Below, in pieces: positions 27,326 through 36,021 of a DNA stretch of 64,000 nt. The notes beneath the pieces are model-generated. The model ran no database searches, had not been told where the DNA came from, and was given only the letters and a program-made list of their open reading frames with translations. Source of the DNA: Endozoicomonas elysicola (lineage in GTDB: Bacteria > Pseudomonadota > Gammaproteobacteria > Pseudomonadales > Endozoicomonadaceae); contig NZ_JOJP01000001.1 of NCBI RefSeq assembly GCF_000710775.1, forward strand, positions 959,400-1,023,399, in the 5' to 3' direction. Made by a program: the position numbers and the translations under genes. Position 1 is the stretch's first letter, and every line of letters begins with the position of its first letter.

Positions 27326-27820
27326 ATGTTTAGCAGAGCTGATGGAGCAGTTCATTCACAGGTCCAAAGGCCTCCTCAAACAACAGTCAGGAGGAGTGGC
27401 AGGAAAAACCTTTGGCATAAATTGGTCAAAGCATTTAATAGGAAAGTTGAGGAAGTTGATACTTCAAGATTTACTCAATCACAGGCCACGACCATTAATG
27501 CTAAGGATCTTTCCAGTCGTAAAGTGCTTTGGTTGAAGTTGAAGTATAATCTTAAACTTTACACATGCCGCATTAGATTAGCGCTTCATCTTCATTTTGG
27601 TAGCGAAAGCCGGGTAGAGTTAAAAAAATCCAGAGATATATCAAAAGCGCAATTGGAGGCTTTGAAGTGCAAGGATAGCCGGCAGAGTGAAACTGAAAAA
27701 CTTCAAGAGGCTATAGAAGATGGACAACCTGGAGATGTTATTCGAAGTGTGGCTAATATAGGAAGGGCTGCTATTGGGGAAGGAGGCAACAGGGTGCGGG
27801 AATGGTGGCTTAAAATATAA
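27326..27820 (+). CDS. Basic hypothetical protein
   Basis: 164 residues; AGGAG lies eight bases before the ATG. The first half is rich in Arg and Lys (TVRRSGRKNLWHKLVKAFNR, LWLKLKYNLKLYTCRIRLAL) and the second half is mixed-charge helix (SRDISKAQLEALKC...ETEKLQEAIED), ending near REWWLKI. There is no signal peptide, and the amphipathic helices are too charged to be true membrane spans. No domain is recognised. A strong terminator follows, which supports it being a real transcription unit. Binding to nucleic acid or membranes is possible but unproven. Confidence 0.6.
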   Translation: MFSRADGAVHSQVQRPPQTTVRRSGRKNLWHKLVKAFNRKVEEVDTSRFTQSQATTINAKDLSSRKVLWLKLKYNLKLYTCRIRLALHLHFGSESRVELKKSRDISKAQLEALKCKDSRQSETEKLQEAIEDGQPGDVIRSVANIGRAAIGEGGNRVREWWLKI

Positions 27821-27879
27821 ATTACCGTTTACTATCGCTCTAAACAAATAGCATATAACTTTTCTTATAATGATAGAAA

Positions 27880-27911
27880 CGCCTCTTACCTTCACAGGTA
27901 AGAGGCGTTTT
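27880..27911. terminator. Bidirectional terminator
   Basis: CGCCTCTTACC pairs with GGTAAGAGGCG (11 bases) around a six-base loop and is followed by TTTTC. It sits between convergent genes ending at 27820 and 27932, and serves both. Confidence 0.85.
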
Positions 27912-27931
27912 CTTAAAAGGCTCTGTTCTTA

Positions 27932-28552
27932 TCAGGACACAATATCCAGCAGCTCAACTTCAAAAACCAGAGTAGTGTATGGGCCAATGGCACCACCCGC
28001 TCCACGCTCACCATAAGCCAGATGGTAAGGAACAAACAGCTTCCACTTGGAGCCTGTGTTCATCATCTGCAGGGCTTCAGTCCAGCCAGCGATAACTCCG
28101 CCAACCGGAAATTCTGCAGGCTCTCCACGCTGAACGGAGCTGTCGAATACAGTGCCGTCAATCAGGGTGCCGTGGTAATGAGTACGTACAGTGCTGGCAT
28201 GGGTCGGCTTCTCGCCGCTGCCCTCGGTAATCACTTCAAACTGCAGGCCTGATTCAGTCACCTGAACACCTTCACGCTTGGCATTTTCTGCCAGGAACTG
28301 TTCACCTTCTGCAGCCAGAACACGGGCTTTCTCAGCTTCTTCAGCCTGCAATCGCTTCTGCATTTCAGTGAAGGCGGCGTGCAGGTCTTCATGGGAAACT
28401 GCGCTTTCAGCACCGTTCAGAGCATCCGCAAGGCCAGCCAGTACAGCGTCAATGGACAAACCGGCGATTGGGTTGGCAGTCAGCTGATCGCCCATCTGAC
28501 GGCCAATACCGTAGCTGACACGTTCTTCCATGGTTTTATAGATATCAGACAT
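27932..28552 (-). CDS. fklB: FKBP-type peptidyl-prolyl isomerase FklB (FKBP22)
   Basis: Prolyl isomerase and folding helper of 206 residues, the same length as E. coli FklB. Residues 1-95 are the helical dimerisation domain (ERVSYGIGRQMGDQL, DALNGAESAVS). Residues about 100-206 are the FKBP domain: TESGLQFEVITEG, VRTHYHGTLIDGTVFDSS, EFPVGGVIAGWTEALQMM, LAYGERGAGGAIGPYTTLVF. No signal peptide, so cytoplasmic, unlike FkpA. It sits among lineage-specific genes rather than in a conserved block. Confidence 0.95.
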   Translation of the reverse strand: MSDIYKTMEERVSYGIGRQMGDQLTANPIAGLSIDAVLAGLADALNGAESAVSHEDLHAAFTEMQKRLQAEEAEKARVLAAEGEQFLAENAKREGVQVTESGLQFEVITEGSGEKPTHASTVRTHYHGTLIDGTVFDSSVQRGEPAEFPVGGVIAGWTEALQMMNTGSKWKLFVPYHLAYGERGAGGAIGPYTTLVFEVELLDIVS

Positions 28553-28796
28553 TAATCATCAACTTCTTTATGAATTAGGCGGGGGAGTATATCACGACTG
28601 GATGAAAATCAGTGGGGCAATCCATAGGGGGGGTTATCAACTGTGCGTACAACCATCTATCCATGATTTACGTAAGGCAAGTCACTAGCAGCACGGAGTG
28701 GTTATTCCACGTAGGCAGTGAGCACTCTGGCAGGAGATTTTCAGGTGTAATTCGGCACAGGAAGTTACTGCATTCAAGTTTGGCTCTATTTGCTGA

Positions 28797-29699
28797 TTAC
28801 CTTTGAGGAAGTACAGGAAAGCTGGGCATATAACCCTGGTTTTTCAATAACTGGCATACTCTGGCAGTTTCAATGTATGGGCAGCCGGGGGGGTTGAATA
28901 ATATATGAAGGAACTTTTTCAGTAGCGGCTTATTACTGGAATAGTTGTCCACACTGGAAATTCTTTCAGCCAGTTCAGTGTTCTCGCTATGATGTAGCGA
29001 TGGTAAACTTACACACCCTTCAATGAACCATTCTGTGAAGTTCTGATCAGATTCAAGGCCTGAGAGCAGTGTTTGAAAATCAGTCGTGTATGAGCTTCTT
29101 ATGCTCTGTGCCATTTCCATTTCATCCAGCATTAAAAACGCTTGATTAATGCAGATGGCAGGAAGAATATCCAAAAGAGGTCTCTGCATATCATTTGCAG
29201 TTAATCGGGTTCGTAGATCATTGATAGATAAAACTGAGCAATTTCGTAAGTCATTTATGTTTACTGAAACCCTGTTACCTTCTCTTAATGGATGAGATAA
29301 GCCGGATGGAGCTGTAATAATAAGGCTGCCGGCAAAAGTTCCTCTGTGTACGGCCTCTGAATGTTCAGAAGACTGTTGGGTATTATGATTAGGTGTAAAT
29401 AGTGGTTCAGAATCCAGTCTGGCAGTGACTTGATAGTTTCTCAAATCATTCGTTTCTATTTTAACTCTGTTATTACCGATGGTTTGTACACTTCTGATCT
29501 GATCGGCTACAACCACAAGCTTTCCAGAGAATCGCGGTAATAGATTGCCTTGTTGACGATGGTTTGTTTCTCTTACCAGTGCTGCTTGAGAATCTGCTGA
29601 TGGGCGCAAAATTCCCCTGGGCTGTTGTTGTCCAGACTGGCCATCTGGAGTGGTTCTTATCGTTGGTCTGATGAAGGCTTGAGGAAGTCGTGTTTCCAT
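28797..29699 (-). CDS. Hypothetical protein with a duplicated 35-residue module
   Basis: 300 residues, no signal peptide. Residues 1-50 are Gln/Arg-rich and likely disordered. Two copies of a short module follow at about 57-91 and 122-156. Both run F-[SA]-G-x-L-[VI]-[VI]...GNRV-x-[IV]...NDLRN-x-x-V, and the second is trailed by another NDLR. This looks like a beta repeat. Residues 160-300 are helical (ICINQAFLMLDEMEMAQSI, LLKKFLHILF, CQLLKNQGYMPSFPVLPQR) with no match recognised. A run of seven C codes Pro-Pro near the end. No good ribosome site is seen. It may be an effector; no function is assigned. Confidence 0.6.
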   Translation of the reverse strand: METRLPQAFIRPTIRTTPDGQSGQQQPRGILRPSADSQAALVRETNHRQQGNLLPRFSGKLVVVADQIRSVQTIGNNRVKIETNDLRNYQVTARLDSEPLFTPNHNTQQSSEHSEAVHRGTFAGSLIITAPSGLSHPLREGNRVSVNINDLRNCSVLSINDLRTRLTANDMQRPLLDILPAICINQAFLMLDEMEMAQSIRSSYTTDFQTLLSGLESDQNFTEWFIEGCVSLPSLHHSENTELAERISSVDNYSSNKPLLKKFLHILFNPPGCPYIETARVCQLLKNQGYMPSFPVLPQR

Positions 29700-29869
29700 A
29701 ATTGAACCCAGTGGTATTCACTATTTTTAATCTTGGATTTTGATTTTTAAAAATCCAGAGGGTTCAAAAAATAGGAAATAATGACCTGTTGAAATGATTG
29801 TTCTTACAGTGTTCAACATTTATTTGCAGCTATCTGACGACCTTATTACGAACATTACAATTGAGAGTA

Positions 29870-30844
29870 TCACGCTTTTAAAACCATTAACTGGCCGGAT
29901 CGACGCACTTCCCAAATGCTTAAATCGCTGGCCAGACCAATACTGCCTGAGTAAAAGCTCTTTGCTTCTGCTGTCAACGCATCAATACAGTTTGGACCTG
30001 CTGAGGGCGAGTGTTGATAACGACCGCTGAAGTGGGTAAGGATCAGGTTGGGAACACCGCTGGTTTCAGCAGCTTCGGCAACCATTCGCGCTGAGCTGTG
30101 CATCCAGACTGGCCCGGCTTTTTGAAGCGCTGAATCAGTCAGTGTGGCCTCATGAACCAGCAAATGGGCACCTTTAAGGGCTTCAATTAATAATTCGGGC
30201 TTATCATTATCGCCGGCAATGATGGCAATTCGGCTTTCTGGTGGAGGTTGAAGCACCTGTTCGGGGTGTATCTTACGGCCATCCTCAAGCTCAACGCTCA
30301 AGCCTTTTTGTAGCAGTCCCCAGAGCTCACCTCTTGGAACGCCAAGGGTATTCAGTTGTGCAATGTTGAGTTGAGTACTGAATGTTGTCTCCACAAAGCG
30401 ATAAGCAAAGCTGGGCACCCGGTGTGAAAGTTCGTGGGATGTGACACTGATCTGATTGTCCTGATAGTTGAAACCAGGGCGGTCACTCCGAGTGAACTCA
30501 ATACTGAAAGGGAGTTGTGTTACATCTGAATAGTGGAGGGCCGCCTCCACAAACTGCTGAACACCATCAGGTGCGCAGATAGTCAGAGGTGCTTGTCGTC
30601 CCTGCATGCTGGCAGAAGTGATCAGGCCAGGCAGACCGTACATATGGTCGCCATGAACATGAGTAATAAATATGGTTTTGAGATTATTGAGTGTATAGCG
30701 GCAGCGAAGCAACTGGTGCTGCGTTCCTTCGCCACAGTCCACCAGGTACCACTGTCTGGCATCATCAATGGCTAGTGCCAGCGCAGTGACGTTTCTTTCG
30801 GTGGTGGGCATACCCGCCGACGTTCCGAGAAAAGTCAGTCTCAT
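29870..30844 (-). CDS. rnz: Ribonuclease Z / RNase BN
   Basis: Metallo-beta-lactamase-fold endonuclease that trims tRNA 3' ends. The zinc motif THVHGDH (His64, His66, Asp68, His69, counting two extra upstream codons) is clear. Other family marks are MRLTFLGTSAGMPTTERNV at the start, LVDCGEGTQHQLL, HELSHRVPSFAYRF, LLVHEATLTDSA and LILTHFSGRY. The chosen ATG at 30844 has GGAAG seven bases upstream; the frame is open to a GTG at 30850. 324 residues. It is flanked by unknown genes. Confidence 0.95.
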   Translation of the reverse strand: MRLTFLGTSAGMPTTERNVTALALAIDDARQWYLVDCGEGTQHQLLRCRYTLNNLKTIFITHVHGDHMYGLPGLITSASMQGRQAPLTICAPDGVQQFVEAALHYSDVTQLPFSIEFTRSDRPGFNYQDNQISVTSHELSHRVPSFAYRFVETTFSTQLNIAQLNTLGVPRGELWGLLQKGLSVELEDGRKIHPEQVLQPPPESRIAIIAGDNDKPELLIEALKGAHLLVHEATLTDSALQKAGPVWMHSSARMVAEAAETSGVPNLILTHFSGRYQHSPSAGPNCIDALTAEAKSFYSGSIGLASDLSIWEVRRSGQLMVLKA

Positions 30845-30981
30845 GAGCACTTCCGAATGGTTGTAGTATTGAGGAGTGTATCAGATGAATGTTCTTTAGT
30901 GCTTCCTGAAATATCTGACATTTCTACTGTCTAACCGTATCTGGTGTTTAATATTCACAACCTAGTTCTAAGAGTTTGTAA

Positions 30982-32268
30982 ATGGCGAATCCGTGTTCAG
31001 TAAGTTTCTTAATAGATGGCTTTTCTATGATTCCTGAGAGCAGAGCTTTAGATCAGGGGAGTCCGGTAACTTCTTTTGCTATGCATAAGTGCAAGGTTAA
31101 TAAGGTTTCTCGAAATGAAATGGATAATTCTGCGGGAGGAAAGCTAGGGGAAGGTATTACGGGAAGATATTGTTGTCCCATTGCCAATTGTATTGGCAGA
31201 TTTTCTTTAATGGCAGACTTAAAAAAACACTATGAAAATGATCATGTTTCTAAAGAGTTTACTGAAAATGTGCATATGAATCCGGAGCAGCTATCTGTGA
31301 AACCATCTGATCAGAAATTTGATCAATTATCAGGGCTGATGTTTGTGGATAATGTACCTAAGGAGTCAGTGTCAGTAGCTGGCATACAGAATAGTGACAC
31401 TTTACCTTCGCAAGGGTTTGATTATGGTTTTCCTAGTGAAAACCAAAGAGAGAATAGAGAAACTTTTGATGGGGCAGGCTTATTTGAAATGACGGTGAAT
31501 GATTCTGAGTCTCAGCTGACTGAATCTAAAAAGGTGATTGAGATAGAGGGAGGCAGTCAAGATAGCCCCGTTTCAGAGGAAGGTGTATTGGATCTATCGC
31601 TCAAGTCATTATCGTGCGGCAAAGAAGGTTGTAACGATCCCGGTGTAAAATTGTCAGGCGTAGATCGACGAAATATTGAGCGGGTTGATGTCACAGAGAT
31701 AATCAATGACTTAGCTCGCAGGTTCGAGATAGATGTTAGTGACCTGGATGAAAAGTTAAAATCGATCCCGGTTGAAATAGTTAAGCATTCTTTGAAGAAG
31801 GAAGAGTCACAGCCAGGAGAACTGCGTGCTTGCCCGGAAATCTTTGATTTACCGACGGCTTTCTTTCCCTCCGATATGGCTCCCACAAGCTACACCGATC
31901 TGTTGGAAGAGTTTGCTGCTAGATATTACGATACAGGGGATCGTCTGTGCCTTCCGTTTCAGTCTTATCAAGCGGTAGAAAAATCCCCAAAAGACCGTAT
32001 CAGAGCAGCTCATCTACATTCAAGAAATTCTTCTGTAGAGGGGGCTAAGAAACGTTTAACTGCTAAACAAAAGTGTGAGCTGAAAAGGCTGATTACCAGC
32101 AATAGTGTACAAAGCCTGAAACTGAGAGGGGCTCAGTGGTCAAAAACAAATGTAGCTGAGTTGGTAAGGAAAACTTTTCAAGTGGCCTGCTCTGAGGATT
32201 ATGCAAACCATTTGGTTTACTCGCAGGGAATGAGTTTTAAAGGCTTAAATAAGCCTCCAAAGTTATAA
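30982..32268 (+). CDS. C2H2 zinc finger protein with IS630-type winged helix
   Basis: 428 residues. Residues 65-88 fit the eukaryotic C2H2 rule exactly: Cys65-x4-Cys70-x3-Phe74-x5-Leu80-x2-His83-x4-His88. Residues about 90-350 are acidic, Ser/Asp/Glu-rich and without a known domain; one helical block reads VTEIINDLARRFEIDVSDLD. Residues about 359-428 (LTAKQKCELKRLI...AQWSKTNVAELVRKTF...) match the winged helix found at the N-terminus of IS630-family transposases, with no DDE catalytic domain after it. There are thus two DNA-binding-type modules of different origin in one protein. No ribosome site is obvious before the ATG. The codon use is AT-rich. It is a candidate nucleus-targeted effector or an unusual regulator. 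Confidence 0.7.
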   Translation: MANPCSVSFLIDGFSMIPESRALDQGSPVTSFAMHKCKVNKVSRNEMDNSAGGKLGEGITGRYCCPIANCIGRFSLMADLKKHYENDHVSKEFTENVHMNPEQLSVKPSDQKFDQLSGLMFVDNVPKESVSVAGIQNSDTLPSQGFDYGFPSENQRENRETFDGAGLFEMTVNDSESQLTESKKVIEIEGGSQDSPVSEEGVLDLSLKSLSCGKEGCNDPGVKLSGVDRRNIERVDVTEIINDLARRFEIDVSDLDEKLKSIPVEIVKHSLKKEESQPGELRACPEIFDLPTAFFPSDMAPTSYTDLLEEFAARYYDTGDRLCLPFQSYQAVEKSPKDRIRAAHLHSRNSSVEGAKKRLTAKQKCELKRLITSNSVQSLKLRGAQWSKTNVAELVRKTFQVACSEDYANHLVYSQGMSFKGLNKPPKL

Positions 32269-32305
32269 CTAATACTACATATATCGCGGCGTAATTATTA
32301 AGAGT

Positions 32306-33673
32306 TTATGTTTGAATCTTGCCTTCTGAAAGCTCATCGGCAAGCTCTTCAAGCACCTCAGGGTCGTGCCAGGCGTTGATGATTTTCTGGATGGTTTCCT
32401 GGCTCATGGACACCTGATTGACGATATCTGCCATCTCATCTGCTTCCAGACAGTGGCCATTCAGCCCATAACAAAGTGTACTGAATGCTTGAAGCTGGTC
32501 AAGGATGTTGGCAGTAGACAGGCTTTTCAGGCCAATAAACTGAATGGCATTCAATACTCGTGGGTGAAGATGCCCATTTCTACCCAGAGTATGAATGGCC
32601 TGACGAAAAACTTCAGCCAGAATGGGAGATTCAGAGTCATTATTATCAAATGAGGTATTATTCACGATGTTGCACCAACGCTCCTGTTCATCATAAGACC
32701 ATCTGCGCATCAGAACACTGAAGTCGGTATTACTCAGGCTCGGGTTAAATGTCTGCAGTTTGCGAAAGGCCTGTAAACGGGGCATTATTCCGGGCCACAC
32801 CATATAGATTCGACCGAGATCTTCACTTAATGCCTGATACTCAGACTTGCTTGCTATCAGGCCGGAATCAATCAGTTGCTCACTGGAAATGCTCTTTAGG
32901 GCTTTGGGCGTTTTTCCATAAGCTTCTGCTGAGGCCATGGGCGTTTCCTGTTCCGTTATTAATGAGTTTATGGGGTACACAACCCACTCAATATCTTTTC
33001 TTTCTTTTTGGTTCCTGTTTACAAACTCGGTGATGGCCTGATTGATGGCTTCAGAAACGCAGTTGATCAACGTTTCATCCGGAGCTTCATCTGATTCCTG
33101 CCGGGATCGGATAGTGTCATTGGCCGTTTCCACAAGTAGGCTCTTGAAGCAGCCAAGGTCTTTTTCTGACTGACTTATCTTATGGAATTGATCCCAACTG
33201 TTCTGCAGTTGATCTTGCAATATTGAGAACCAGTCGCTTTCAGTCAGTTCTGAAAGCTCATTACAGTGTCGGCTAAAGCCAGTACTGATGCTTTTGTTCA
33301 GAATAGTGGTAGCCTCAACAGCCTGCCCATGTGCACTTTCGACCAGGCTACGAATCAGTGAGGCAAGATGTTCGACCGTAAATGATGGCCAGTTGAAATC
33401 AGTAAATGTCTTTGTGAACTGGGCTTTCAGCCCCATATTGTGGCCAAGCTGATCTGCCCGTTTGGCTGCATTCAGACAGGTGGCTTTTATTTGCTCCCGT
33501 TCCGAAGCGCTTTTCATTGATGCTACTTTATTGAGCAACCCCTTTGCTGAGCCCCTGCCTGCAACCAGCTGTTTTTTTTCATTTAACCGGGCTGGCGAGG
33601 TGCCAGAGCCACTTTTAATGAGAATGTTAGCCTGTGCAAGCCACTTGCGAAGATATTGGTAGTCCGAGAGCAT
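32306..33673 (-). CDS. Large helical hypothetical protein
   Basis: 455 residues, almost entirely predicted helix by composition and pattern, with no signal peptide or membrane span. Readable stretches include AKGLLNKVASMKSASEREQ, FTVEHLASLIRSLVESAHG and, at the C-terminus, QETIQKIINAWHDPEVLEEL. No known domain is recognised. AAGGA lies nine bases before the ATG, and codon use is closer to the housekeeping genes than that of its neighbour. It converges with the zinc-finger gene (38 bases between stops) and is divergent from the EF-G-like gene. The function is unknown; it may belong to the same accessory set. Confidence 0.65.
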   Translation of the reverse strand: MLSDYQYLRKWLAQANILIKSGSGTSPARLNEKKQLVAGRGSAKGLLNKVASMKSASEREQIKATCLNAAKRADQLGHNMGLKAQFTKTFTDFNWPSFTVEHLASLIRSLVESAHGQAVEATTILNKSISTGFSRHCNELSELTESDWFSILQDQLQNSWDQFHKISQSEKDLGCFKSLLVETANDTIRSRQESDEAPDETLINCVSEAINQAITEFVNRNQKERKDIEWVVYPINSLITEQETPMASAEAYGKTPKALKSISSEQLIDSGLIASKSEYQALSEDLGRIYMVWPGIMPRLQAFRKLQTFNPSLSNTDFSVLMRRWSYDEQERWCNIVNNTSFDNNDSESPILAEVFRQAIHTLGRNGHLHPRVLNAIQFIGLKSLSTANILDQLQAFSTLCYGLNGHCLEADEMADIVNQVSMSQETIQKIINAWHDPEVLEELADELSEGKIQT

Positions 33674-33848
33674 CGGGAGGGTCCTTTCTAAATTCCTTTT
33701 GTTTTTTATCTACATTTTTTTAATTTAGTTCAGGAATAAATGGTGGGTTGCTCTTTATTTCGGTTTATTGACGTCTGGCAAGATAAACTGGTCACCGCCT
33801 CCATATACTCAGAATCAATGATAACAATGAAGATGTGAGGCGCTCGTT

Positions 33849-35906
33849 ATGAAAAGCGGCATGGCTGAGTTACACAACGACCCTATCCGAAATATCGCCT
33901 TGCTGGGGCACTCTGGCAGCGGAAAATCCACGTTGATTGAGGCTCTTCTAATACAGGCAGGAGCGATACCGGATCAGGAAGGCCAGGGGCGGAGAATTAC
34001 GGATTGTACCCCTCTCGAACAGCAGGCTGGCCACTCACTGGAAACGTCTCTTTTTCATCTCCATCATCAAAACACTCATGTAAACCTGATCGATACTCCC
34101 GGAACGCCTGAGCTCTTTGGCCGGGCTATGAGCATATTGCCTGCTGTTGAGTCAGTGGCAATGGTGATTAATGCCCAGCTGGGAGTGGAGCCGGTCTCCC
34201 GTAAGTCCTTTGACTTGATGCAGAGCAGGAAAAAATGCGGGCTGATTATTGTCAATCACTGCGATGCCGGTGATGCCAAGGCTGAAGGCATTTTGGAGAC
34301 TCTGCAGGATCGGTTTGGTCCGCACTGTCTGCCCATCAATCTGCCTTCCAGTGACCATTCTCGGGTTGTGGACTGTTATTTTCAGCCTGATTATGCCGCA
34401 GAGGTTGCCTTCAGCTCCGTCAACGAGGCTCATGACCGCTTGGTTGAGCAGGTGATCGAGGTTGATGATGATCTGATGGATCTCTATCTGGAACAGGGGC
34501 AGTCCATTGAGCCCCCCCAGCTTCACGATCCTTTTGAGCAGTGTCTGCGGGATGGTCATTTACTGCCAGTGTGCTTCGTTTCGGCCAGAACGGGAGCAGG
34601 TGTTGATCAACTTCTGAGAATAATCTGTGAGTTAATGCCAACCCCCGAAGAAGGGAATGCACCACTCTTCATGAAAAAGGAAGGCTCGAAGATGGGAGAG
34701 CCGGGTGTTGCTGTTTCGGTAACTGCTGATCCTGAAGCCCATACGATAGCCCATGTTTTCAAGGTAGTAACTGACCCCTTTATTGGTCGTATGGGAATAT
34801 TCAGAATTCACCAGGGTACGGTGAAAACAGGCAGCCAGCTCTATATTGGCGATGGGCGCAAAGCCTTCAGGGTCAATCATCTGCTGAAATTACAGGGAGA
34901 CCAGTCTTTAGAGGTGGGCTCTGCTGGCCCGGGAGATATTTGTGCGGTAGCGAAGGTAGATAATATTCACTTTGATGAGGTATTGCATGACTCTCATGAT
35001 GAAGATCATTTCTATCTAAAGCCACTGGCCTTCCCTGAGCCCATGAGCAGTCTGGCTATTGATACCACACGTCATGGGGATGAGCAGAAGTTGTCGGATG
35101 CGCTCCATCGGATGATGCTTGAAGATCCCAGCCTGGTTGTTGAGCACCGTGAGTCCCGGAACGAAACGGTGATCAGTGGTTTGGGGAGTGTACACCTGCA
35201 GATAGTTCTGGAAAAAATGCAGGCAGTATACAATCTTGAAGTAAGTACACGCTTACCAATGATTCCTTATCGTGAAACCATTCTGAAACCATCAGAAGGT
35301 CATCATCGACATAAGAAGCAGAGTGGTGGTTCCGGCCAGTTTGGTGAGGTCTTTCTACGGATTGAACCATTGCCGAGAGGCGCTGGCTTTGAGTTTGCCA
35401 GCGAGGTCGTCGGTGGTGTGATACCCAGTCAATATATACCTGCGGTGGAAAAAGGGGTTCGTGAAGTGATGAACGCAGGAGCCATTGCCGGTTGCCCGAT
35501 GCAGGATATTCGGGTTGTGGTTTATGATGGCAAACACCACAGTGTGGACTCCAAAGAAATTGCCTTTATCGCCGCTGGAAAAAAAGCATTTCTGGATGCC
35601 ATTAGCCGAGCTGAAGCTGTGCTCCTTGAGCCTTACATGGCGTTAAAAGTGACGGCGCCTGTATGGAGCGTAGGGGATATTACCGGTCATCTCTCTGCGG
35701 ATCGAGGGATGATTACTGGGTCAGAGTCCAGAGAAGGCGATGAAGTCTGTATTGAAGCAGAGGCTCCGCTGGCCAGTGTTATAGAGTACAGTAACGCCCT
35801 GAAGTCCATGACCTCTGGTGAAGGTGAATTTTCCATGACATTCAGCCGCTATGAACAGGTTCCTGGTAGTATCCAGAAAGCTTTGGTTGCAGAAGCCAGA
35901 CAATAA
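33849..35906 (+). CDS. EF-G-like translational GTPase
   Basis: 685 residues with all five EF-G domains in order. GTPase domain: P-loop GHSGSGKST (residues 20-28), DTPG at 82-85. Domain II is near 290-380 and domains III-V follow (RMMLEDPSLVVEHRESRNET, GSGQFGEVFLRIEP, EPYMALKVTAP, GHLSADRGMITG). The NKxD guanine-specificity motif reads NHCD at 136-139, so Lys is replaced by His. This type belongs to the EF-G-like/EF-G2 group, paralogues beside true FusA, whose exact role is unsettled. GAGG lies nine bases before the ATG; an ATG four codons later is an alternative. It is not linked to ribosomal protein genes. Confidence 0.85.
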   Translation: MKSGMAELHNDPIRNIALLGHSGSGKSTLIEALLIQAGAIPDQEGQGRRITDCTPLEQQAGHSLETSLFHLHHQNTHVNLIDTPGTPELFGRAMSILPAVESVAMVINAQLGVEPVSRKSFDLMQSRKKCGLIIVNHCDAGDAKAEGILETLQDRFGPHCLPINLPSSDHSRVVDCYFQPDYAAEVAFSSVNEAHDRLVEQVIEVDDDLMDLYLEQGQSIEPPQLHDPFEQCLRDGHLLPVCFVSARTGAGVDQLLRIICELMPTPEEGNAPLFMKKEGSKMGEPGVAVSVTADPEAHTIAHVFKVVTDPFIGRMGIFRIHQGTVKTGSQLYIGDGRKAFRVNHLLKLQGDQSLEVGSAGPGDICAVAKVDNIHFDEVLHDSHDEDHFYLKPLAFPEPMSSLAIDTTRHGDEQKLSDALHRMMLEDPSLVVEHRESRNETVISGLGSVHLQIVLEKMQAVYNLEVSTRLPMIPYRETILKPSEGHHRHKKQSGGSGQFGEVFLRIEPLPRGAGFEFASEVVGGVIPSQYIPAVEKGVREVMNAGAIAGCPMQDIRVVVYDGKHHSVDSKEIAFIAAGKKAFLDAISRAEAVLLEPYMALKVTAPVWSVGDITGHLSADRGMITGSESREGDEVCIEAEAPLASVIEYSNALKSMTSGEGEFSMTFSRYEQVPGSIQKALVAEARQ

Positions 35907-35914
35907 CGCCTCAT

Positions 35915-35947
35915 GACACTCAATTCACTGGGTTGAGTGTCTTCTTT
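35915..35947 (+). terminator. Terminator of the EF-G-like gene
   Basis: GACACTCAA pairs with TTGAGTGTC (nine bases) with a nine-base loop, followed by TTCTTT, directly after the stop. Confidence 0.8.
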
Positions 35948-36021
35948 CCCTTCATCTATATCTGGTCTTTAATTGCAGGCATACTGATACCGTTTTTCGC
36001 CGATTGCCAAAGATTTTTCCC

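Noticed and set aside
28627-28884. Seven-G runs near 28627 and 28877
   Set aside because: Shorter than the nine-base tract and, for the first, intergenic; not reported as switches.
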